A stretch of 64,000 bases of DNA from Kumtagia sp052180275 (lineage in GTDB: Bacteria > Pseudomonadota > Alphaproteobacteria > Rhizobiales > Rhizobiaceae), in contig NZ_CP197465.1 of assembly GCF_052180275.1 (NCBI RefSeq), positions 4,960,001 to 5,024,000 on the forward strand, given 5' to 3'. Position numbers and translations under genes: made by a program. Positions 58,850 to 64,000 of the stretch are shown piece after piece. The number at the start of each line of letters is the position of its first letter. The stretch's first letter is position 1. The notes beneath the pieces are model-generated. The model saw only the letters and a list, made by a program, of their open reading frames with translations. It ran no database searches and was not told the DNA's origin.

Positions 58850-59074
58850 ATGCTTGCAAGACCCGAGACCCGCCGCTGCATCGAATGCGGCCTGCCCTAC
58901 ACCATGCCGGGCTTCAACTATCACCACGGCCAGATCGAGAACGGCCCGGCCTACTGGTCGGATCGCGGCATATTGTGCTCGCCCGCCTGCTCGCTGACGC
59001 ATTTCAAGCGCCGCGAAGCGGAGGGAACGCAGCCGTCGATGCCGGCGCCGAATCCGTTCGAGTTCGGGCGGTAA
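58850..59074 (+). CDS. Small zinc-ribbon-like hypothetical protein
   Basis: A 74-residue protein starting MLARPETRRCIECGLPYTMP and containing C-x2-C early and CSPACSLTHFKRREAEGTQ later (C-x3-C), a likely zinc-binding knuckle pair. The frame extends upstream to a TTG at 58760 inside the palindromic operator, which I reject as start. Unknown function; the composition fits the host. It is followed by the IS element after about 33 bp. Confidence 0.6.
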   Translation: MLARPETRRCIECGLPYTMPGFNYHHGQIENGPAYWSDRGILCSPACSLTHFKRREAEGTQPSMPAPNPFEFGR

Positions 59075-59107
59075 AGCGGCGACCAAGCGACGCTCTCCAA
59101 AAAGTAA

Positions 59108-60070
59108 GAGTCTGTCCGGTATCTTCATAAAGGATTACAAAGCCTTCTGATCATGAGCCGGATGGAAGCTAGTTTGAGGAAGGCGAGCGCCTTGGTATTG
59201 AGACATTCCCAATCCTTGGCTAGACGCCGGCAGCGGTTGAACCATGCGAAGGAGCGCTCCACGACCCAGCGTTTCGGCAGCACGACAAAGCCCTTTGCCT
59301 GATCGCAGCGCTTGACGATCTCGACGTTCAGTTTCTTGATCGCCTTCCCCACCCCTTCGCGGAACACCGCTCCCTGATAGCCGCCGTCGGCATAGAGTTT
59401 GAGCAGGAAGGGAAACAGCCCGAACAGGCTCGCCATCACCAGCACGCCGCCGTCGCGGTCCTGGACATCGGCGGCATGCACGAGCGCATGCATCAGGAAG
59501 CCTTGCGTATCGACGAGAATGTGCCGCTTCTTGCCCTTGATCTTCTTGCCCGCATCGTAGCCATGCGGGTCGTGTGCCCCCTTTTTCGGCGCTTTTGACG
59601 CTCTGGCTGTCGATAATGGCGGCGGTCGGGGAAGCATCCCGCTCCGCTCTCTCCCGACAGGCGACGTAAAGGGCATGATGGATGCGGTCGAGCGTACGGT
59701 CCCAGGTCCACAGATCGAAATAGTCGTAGACCGTCGAGCGTGGCGGCAAATCCTTGGGGATCGCCCGCCACTGGCAGCCGCTCGACAGCACATACATCAG
59801 CCCGTTGACCACCTCGCGCAGCACAACCCGCCGCCTGCCGCCGCCCGGCTTACCAGGCGGGACCAGCGGCTCGATCAGCGCCCATTCCTCGTCCGTCAGA
59901 TCGCTCGGGTAGCGTAGATGATCACGGTTGTAGCGAGCGCGGTTCTCAACGGTCCACATCGGCGCCTCCTGTCGAATCACCGCCAATCAAGGAATCACAA
60001 CCGATTCCAACCCCGCAACCCAAAATCCGCTAACCGATTCTACCGATTCACAAAGCTCCCGGACGGACAC
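59108..60070 (-). mobile_element. IS5-family insertion sequence (IS427-like), 963 bp
   Basis: Ends are related inverted repeats: GAGTCTGTCCGGTATCTT on the left and GTGTCCGTCCGGGAGCTT (reverse complement) on the right, matching at 14 of the 18 positions. The element is flanked by a 3-bp direct repeat TAA (59105-59107 and 60071-60073), consistent with the TNA target of the IS427 group. It carries one transposase gene split in two frames. Confidence 0.88.
59125..59959 (-). CDS. IS5-family transposase, two overlapping frames
   Basis: DDE transposase read from ATG 59959 (MWTVENRARYNRDHLRYPSD). First frame: helix-turn-helix-like N-terminus, then RSTVYDYFDLWTWDRTLDRI and the first catalytic Asp in AAIIDSQSVKSAEKGG. 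The reading then continues in the +1 frame: AHDPHGYDAGKKIKGKKRHI, second Asp in LYADGGYQGAVF, final Glu in WVVERSFAWFNRCRRLAKDW. The switch lies near the A5G5 tract (complement of 59577-59586). Either programmed frameshifting or a one-base insertion joins them. Full length about 277 residues. Confidence 0.85.
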
Positions 60071-60170
60071 TAAGACAAAGCCTTCTAACGATGACTTCTT
60101 CCCTACGTGCAAGACGGTTTGGTGTTGAGACGGTCGCAATCCCAGGTCGGAGCGGCCGGTCTGGAACGAC
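60071..60170 (-). mobile_element. Decayed 3' end of a second IS5-type transposase
   Basis: The minus strand here reads fragments in shifting frames such as WDCDRLNTKP and IVRRLCLS, equivalent to DWECLNTKAL and IRRLCNPL at the end of the intact element's transposase. Also ACAAAGCCTTCT occurs here just as inside the left end of the IS. It looks like the remnant of an older related IS next to which the present copy inserted. Confidence 0.5.
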
Positions 60171-60174
60171 ACTA

Positions 60175-60801
60175 ATGAAGATTTTCGATGGCAATGTCCA
60201 GGTTGGTGAATACGAACGAAACTATCCCAGTTTTGGTAAAACGACGTTTGAGCCTTTTCCAATAGGCGACTCGTGGTACGCGCTGTATTCACAGGACTAT
60301 ACTGCCACACGAATAATGAGCCTTCCTGACTGCAAGGACATTGGTGGGGAAGAGCCTGCGTCTCACGGCTTCTGCCCTGTCGAACTCTATGTGCCCATCT
60401 ACAAAAAGGTGACTTGGAAAATCAGGGAAACCGGCGAGGAAAAGGAGGATTGGCGGTTTGAGGAATTACTTGAAAAGGATGGCGAACCCAAGGACTCCGA
60501 TTGGCACGAATTGATATCAGTAAGCCCGTGGCAATCTCTGTCGACCGGCTTTGTTGCCGGATGCGTTTGGGGCGACGACAATACATGGAAAGTCCAAGTT
60601 TTCGACCTCTCAAGCGCCGCAGAGGGTGTGCTTGAACGTTCGGAGCGGTTTGGCCATGTTGAACTCGTTAAGAATATGTCTTTGAGGGAAGCGCTCCGTT
60701 TTGACCGCTTCATGCCCCATTGGGAATTACGGGCAACACTTATACGTCGGGAGCGGCGGGATGTTGCTTCCGGCGCCCTCATTGATCCCTATGATGAATA
60801 G
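60175..60801 (+). CDS. Hypothetical protein beside the IS element, lower GC
   Basis: A 208-residue acidic protein starting MKIFDGNVQVGEYERNYPSF and containing SWYALYSQDYTATRIMSLPD with CKDIGGEEPASHGFCPVELY. The sequence is rich in Trp and aromatic residues (WKVQVFDLSSAAEG and the end FDRFMPHWELRATLIRRERR), without signal peptide or membrane helix. I recognise no family. The upstream in-frame extension from 60091 lies in the transposase remnant, so ATG 60175 is preferred. GC is lower than surrounding genes; it may have been acquired with the IS. Confidence 0.65.
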   Translation: MKIFDGNVQVGEYERNYPSFGKTTFEPFPIGDSWYALYSQDYTATRIMSLPDCKDIGGEEPASHGFCPVELYVPIYKKVTWKIRETGEEKEDWRFEELLEKDGEPKDSDWHELISVSPWQSLSTGFVAGCVWGDDNTWKVQVFDLSSAAEGVLERSERFGHVELVKNMSLREALRFDRFMPHWELRATLIRRERRDVASGALIDPYDE

Positions 60802-60840
60802 TGCAACTTGTCTCTCTTGATTGCGCGACGGATCGGACCG

Positions 60841-60957
60841 ATGAGCGTTTATAATTATCTCTTGCTGCTGGTGCCTGTCATCGGTATCGCCGCCGTCCTG
60901 GTCGCTCTGCGTTGGCACGATGCAACGCTGAAGGACCGTTTGCATTCCGGCGAATGA
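60841..60957 (+). CDS. Very small single-helix membrane peptide
   Basis: A 38-residue frame: MSVYNYLLLLVPVIGIAAVL followed by VALRWHDATLKDRLHSGE. One membrane helix and a short charged tail. The start ATG 60841 has GGATCGGA upstream. Small size makes the call uncertain, but codon usage looks host-like. Confidence 0.4.
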   Translation: MSVYNYLLLLVPVIGIAAVLVALRWHDATLKDRLHSGE

Positions 60958-60973
60958 GGCTATGCGCCAGAGG

Positions 60974-61324
60974 TCACCGCAGAAACGGCTTCACCTTGTC
61001 GCCCGGCCTCGCCAGAACCGTGCCCTTGGGCGTCACCACGATCGGCCGGTTGATCAGGATCGGGTGCTTCAGCATGAAGTCGATGATCTGGTCGTCCGTC
61101 CATTTCGGATCGGCGAGGTTGAGCTTCTCAAAAACCTTCTCGTTCTGGCGCAGCAGGCCGCGCGGCTTGATGCCGAGCGCGGCGATCAGCTCCTTCAATT
61201 TCTCGCGGGTCGGCGGCGTGACCAGATATTCGACGATCGTCGGCTCGATGCCGGCCTGCCGGATCAGGTCGAGCGCCAGCAGCGACGACGTGCATTTCGG
61301 GTGATGGTAGATCGTGACGCTCAT
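60974..61324 (-). CDS. ArsC-family protein (arsenate reductase, glutaredoxin type)
   Basis: A 116-residue thioredoxin-fold protein: VTIYHHPKCTSSLLALDLIR with the active Cys, then PTIVEYLVTPPTREKLKELI and the conserved Arg in ILINRPIVVTPKGTVLARPG. Family members reduce arsenate with glutathione/glutaredoxin, but many chromosomal copies without ars genes have other roles. No other arsenic gene is near. Its ATG overlaps the purD stop (ATGA), so it is translated with purD. Confidence 0.88.
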   Translation of the reverse strand: MSVTIYHHPKCTSSLLALDLIRQAGIEPTIVEYLVTPPTREKLKELIAALGIKPRGLLRQNEKVFEKLNLADPKWTDDQIIDFMLKHPILINRPIVVTPKGTVLARPGDKVKPFLR

Positions 61325-62595
61325 GCGTTCTGCTCCCTTCCAATGGCCAGAAAGCCGATGTCGCGGCGGCAGAATCCTTGCGGCCAGTCGATTGCGTCGA
61401 CTCCCGCATAGGCGCGCGCCTGCGCCTCGGTGACGGTCTTGCCAGTCGCGGTGACGTTCAACACGCGGCCGCCATTGGCGACAAGTTTTCCATCCTTCTC
61501 CGCGGTTCCGGCATGAAAGACCTCGACGCCTTCGGGGACGCGGTCCAGCCCGGAAATCACGCTGCCCCGCTCCGGCGTGCCGGGATACCCATTTGCCGCC
61601 ATCACGACTGTAAGTGCTACCTCGTCACGCCAGCGTGCCGACAAATGCGCGAGCTGGCCGTCCGCCGCGGCCGACAGCAGCACGAGAAGATCGTCCTTCA
61701 GCCGCATCATCAGCACCTGGCACTCGGGATCGCCGAAGCGGACGTTGTATTCGATCAGTTTTGGCCCGTCGGCGCCGATCATCAGGCCGGCGAACAGCAC
61801 GCCGGAAAACGGCGAGCCCAGTTCTGCCATGCCGCGCATGGTGGGCTCGATTATCTCGCGCATGGTGCGGTCGACCATCTCCAGCGTCATCACCGGCGCG
61901 GGCGAATAGGCGCCCATGCCGCCGGTGTTGGGGCCGGTGTCGCCCTCGCCCACCCGCTTGTGGTCCTGCGCGGTGCCGAACGGCAGGGCGGTCACGCCGT
62001 CGCACAGGCAGAAAAAGCTTGCCTCCTCGCCAGTCAAGAATTCCTCGACGACGACCTCGGCGCCGGCCGCGCCGAAACTGCCGTCGAAGCAGGCAGCCAC
62101 CGCCGCCACGGCTTCCTCGACCGTCATCGCCACCGTCACGCCCTTGCCGGCGGCGAGCCCGTCGGCCTTGACGACGATCGGCGCACCTTGCTTGCGCACA
62201 TAGGCGGCGGCATCTTCCGCATTGCCGAAGCGGCCATAGGCAGCCGTCGGAATGTCAAACCGCGCGCACAGATCCTTGGTGAAACCTTTGGACCCTTCCA
62301 GTCGTGCCGCCGCTTTCGAGGGGCCGAAAACACGGATGCCGACGGCGCGCAGATCGTCGGCAAGCCCTGCCACAAGCGGCGCTTCTGGGCCGACCACGAC
62401 CAGATCTATTCGCTTTTCCTTGCAGAAGGTGGCAACCGCCGCATGGTCGCCAATGTCGAGAGCGGCGATCTCGGCTTCTCTTGCGATGCCCGGATTGCCC
62501 GGCGCGGCATAGAGTTTTGTCAGCATCGGCGACGCCGAAAGCTTCCACGCAAGCGCGTGCTCGCGTCCGCCGGAGCCGATCAAAAGAACATTCAT
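61321..62595 (-). CDS. purD: Phosphoribosylamine-glycine ligase PurD
   Basis: Second step of purine synthesis. The 424-residue ATP-grasp enzyme begins MNVLLIGSGGREHALAWKLS and has PIVVKADGLAAGKGVTVAMT, FGTAQDHKRVGEGDTGPNTG and IEYNVRFGDPECQVLMMRLK. I choose ATG 62595, with GAGGTGG upstream, over the open extension to 62628. Normal length for the family. Confidence 0.96.
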   Translation of the reverse strand: MNVLLIGSGGREHALAWKLSASPMLTKLYAAPGNPGIAREAEIAALDIGDHAAVATFCKEKRIDLVVVGPEAPLVAGLADDLRAVGIRVFGPSKAAARLEGSKGFTKDLCARFDIPTAAYGRFGNAEDAAAYVRKQGAPIVVKADGLAAGKGVTVAMTVEEAVAAVAACFDGSFGAAGAEVVVEEFLTGEEASFFCLCDGVTALPFGTAQDHKRVGEGDTGPNTGGMGAYSPAPVMTLEMVDRTMREIIEPTMRGMAELGSPFSGVLFAGLMIGADGPKLIEYNVRFGDPECQVLMMRLKDDLLVLLSAAADGQLAHLSARWRDEVALTVVMAANGYPGTPERGSVISGLDRVPEGVEVFHAGTAEKDGKLVANGGRVLNVTATGKTVTEAQARAYAGVDAIDWPQGFCRRDIGFLAIGREQNA

Positions 62596-62685
62596 GCCGA
62601 AACCACCTCGCAGTCGGTTGCGGCCCACCCGCTATTGGCGATGCGGCGGCGGGTCAAGCCTGATGCGGCGAAAGACCGATGCACA

Positions 62686-62958
62686 TCACCGCCTGTAGTG
62701 GAAGCGGCACGAGGCGATCTCGATCGACTGGGTCTCACCGGTGCCGGCGACACGATAGACCAAGCGATGTTCGTGATTGATGCGACGTGACCACCAGCCC
62801 GACATTTCGTTGCGAAGCGGCTCGGGCTTGCCCAGCCCAACAAACGGATGACGTGTCGCGTCCGAAATCAGTTCGTTTATCCGCTCGGCGACAACACGAT
62901 CCTGTTCCTGCCATTGCAGATAGTCCGACCAGGACGATCGGGAGAAGATGATCCTCAC
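62686..62958 (-). CDS. YoeB/Txe-type mRNA-cleaving toxin
   Basis: A 90-residue RelE-superfamily RNase: IFSRSSWSDYLQWQEQDRVV, HPFVGLGKPEPLRNEMSGWW, SRRINHEHRLVYRVAGTG and the end IASCRFHYRR, where the conserved GKPEPL, RRI-x-EHRLVY and final H-Y are the YoeB catalytic set (Glu, Arg, His). The start GTG 62958 overlaps the antitoxin stop (GTGA). Confidence 0.92.
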   Translation of the reverse strand: MRIIFSRSSWSDYLQWQEQDRVVAERINELISDATRHPFVGLGKPEPLRNEMSGWWSRRINHEHRLVYRVAGTGETQSIEIASCRFHYRR

Positions 62959-63209
62959 GGGTCGATCAGATCGCGTTCGGTTCCTTTGCCGGCATCAAGT
63001 TCGGCGATCGATTCCAGAAGGCGTTCTGCATTTGCCGGGCTGCTGAGAAGGTAACTTGTCTCCTTCATCCCCTCCCAGTCCGCAAGGGAAACGATCACGG
63101 CCGGCTCGTGGCCCTGGCGGGTCACGATGAGTTCGGCCCGGTCATTCTCAACTTTGTCGAGATGCGTGGCCAGGTTGTTGCGCAGATCGGTGAATGTGAC
63201 ATAGGGCAA
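62955..63209 (-). CDS. YefM/Phd-type antitoxin
   Basis: An 84-residue antitoxin: MPYVTFTDLRNNLATHLDKV, ENDRAELIVTRQGHEPAVIV and SLADWEGMKETSYLLSSPAN, the Phd/YefM fold that binds DNA through its N-terminus and the toxin through its tail. Located upstream of YoeB, with operator 63231-63250. Confidence 0.92.
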   Translation of the reverse strand: MPYVTFTDLRNNLATHLDKVENDRAELIVTRQGHEPAVIVSLADWEGMKETSYLLSSPANAERLLESIAELDAGKGTERDLIDP

Positions 63210-63230
63210 GGGATATCCCTCCGCTCGTTT

Positions 63231-63250
63231 CTGTACATATATGCGTACAG
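63231..63250. promoter_or_regulatory. YefM-YoeB operator
   Basis: Inverted repeat CTGTAC (63231-63236) and GTACAG (63245-63250), containing the TGTACA hexamer known from YefM-YoeB operators, 22 bp upstream of the antitoxin start codon. Confidence 0.7.
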
Positions 63251-63347
63251 ATTTCGATCGGCAAGACTGAACCGGGATTGCCGATGCCGGAAACGAAAGC
63301 GCCCCGCGCCTAATTCGCCGACTTATCCGATTGCGGAAAACAACCGA

Positions 63348-63578
63348 TCAGAACCTTTGCGCCGACCGCTGGTCCGGCAGGTGCTCGCAGCGGATTTTCA
63401 TGTATTCGTCGGGCCGACGGCCGATCGCCGCCGTGCTGGCCACAATCGCCTGCCCCTGCATGGCGCAGGTCATGATGCTCGTCACCTGCGGGCCGCTGAT
63501 CATGTCGAGCGCGGTCTCGCGCTGGCAGTCCTGCGGCGACACGTTCGTGGAACAGATGAGTATCAGAATGCGGAGCAT
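63348..63578 (-). CDS. Small conserved hypothetical protein
   Basis: A 76-residue protein starting MLRILILICSTNVSPQDCQR, with ETALDMISGPQVTSIMTCAM and the end DEYMKIRCEHLPDQRSAQRF. The start with a short hydrophobic run and conserved Cys residues suggests an exported or redox protein; similar small proteins occur in rhizobia, from memory. Open frame extends further upstream to 63836 without conserved text. Confidence 0.6.
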   Translation of the reverse strand: MLRILILICSTNVSPQDCQRETALDMISGPQVTSIMTCAMQGQAIVASTAAIGRRPDEYMKIRCEHLPDQRSAQRF

Positions 63579-63731
63579 GCACTTCACCCCAAGCCAGTGA
63601 ATCTGCCTCCCGCTCGCAGACTGCATGAAATTTGCTGCAATGCAAAATGAAATTTTGCGTCGCAGCATTACTGAAAGTGTGCGGCAACGCGCTGCTTGAC
63701 GGGACCCTCCCCCCCTGCCACTCAATCGGCC

Positions 63732-64000
63732 ATGGAAACCATCCAGTCCCGTTCCGGCCAGGGCCGGGTTGCCGACACGCCGAGCCGCCATTGGGTCTAT
63801 CGCCTGTTGCCGCGAGGGCTTTGGCCTTATGCGCAACTGGCGCGGTGGGACCGGCCGATCGGCTGGCAGTTGCTGGTGTTGCCATGCTGGTGGTCGGCGG
63901 CGCTGGCGGCCAGCGCCTATGCGCGGCCGGGCGACACGCTTGAGAGCCTGTTGCCGTCGCCCTGGGTGCTTTTCCTGTTCCTGGCGGGGGCGGTTGCCAT
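63732..64000 (+). CDS. ubiA: 4-hydroxybenzoate polyprenyltransferase UbiA, N-terminal part (runs off the right edge)
   Basis: Prenylates 4-hydroxybenzoate in ubiquinone synthesis. The visible 89 residues contain WPYAQLARWDRPIGWQLLVL and PCWWSAALAASAYARPGD, matching the first helix and active-site entrance of UbiA; the first Asp-rich motif lies beyond the window. ATG 63732 starts METIQSRSGQGR. The homologue CtaB of the same superfamily is at 21.5 kb. Confidence 0.85.
   Translation, partial: METIQSRSGQGRVADTPSRHWVYRLLPRGLWPYAQLARWDRPIGWQLLVLPCWWSAALAASAYARPGDTLESLLPSPWVLFLFLAGAVA

Overview
The window is 64 kb of high-GC chromosomal DNA from an alphaproteobacterium, most likely order Hyphomicrobiales and probably close to the Mesorhizobium/Aminobacter group. 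This is inferred from a CcrM-type GANTC methylase gene, the smc/dsbA/dciA/mutY block, a ctaC-ctaD-ctaB-coxF-ctaG-ctaE-DUF983-surf1-ispH-thrB-rnhA run, and small rhizobial families (DUF1344, DUF2277, BA14K, IalB). No rRNA, tRNA, CRISPR array or prophage was seen.

Layout. 0-6.4 kb: start of smc (runs off the left edge), a DsbA-type lipoprotein, DciA, mutY, two HAD hydrolases, an NTF2-like protein and ccrM. 6.4-15.5 kb: a lipoprotein, thrC, an M16 peptidase, a GNAT acetyltransferase, a large membrane GGDEF/EAL protein, YqgE, a DsbD N-domain protein and a peroxiredoxin. 15.5-25.1 kb (minus strand): the aa3 cytochrome c oxidase cluster with heme and copper assembly factors, running into ispH, thrB and rnhA; an L,D-transpeptidase gene sits inside it. 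25.4-35 kb: IalB, a formaldehyde-activating-enzyme homologue lacking the catalytic histidine, a HigBA-like module with a broken toxin, tldD, a two-gene membrane unit (HdeD-like/papain-like fusion plus MFS), a RES/Xre toxin-antitoxin pair and two RNA methyltransferases. 35-41.5 kb: intergenic DNA, two small genes, dxs, pirin, DUF2277 and a low-GC methyltransferase gene that looks acquired. 41.5-58.7 kb: xseB, a deacetylase, a TetR/MFS pair with three operators, a ParDE-type pair, ribB, aroC, fabI, a DnaJ-like protein, pdxH, a class III adenylyl cyclase and an acyl-CoA dehydrogenase/enoyl-CoA hydratase operon. 58.7-64 kb: an IS5-family element beside an older remnant, an orphan gene, arsC-like, purD, YefM/YoeB and the start of ubiA.

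Most of the window is housekeeping. The accessory layer is four toxin-antitoxin modules, one IS, one foreign methyltransferase gene, and long dispersed hairpins. The most unusual observations are: (i) two ~88-nt hairpins with the same outer stem but covarying inner stems; (ii) a Fae homologue with Met in place of the active-site His; (iii) a membrane protein fused to a probable circularly permuted papain-like domain; (iv) a HigB-like toxin gene carrying two adjacent stop codons beside an intact antitoxin and operator; (v) three copies of one operator between tetR and its MFS target. I did not find a clearly new multi-gene defence or biosynthetic system.
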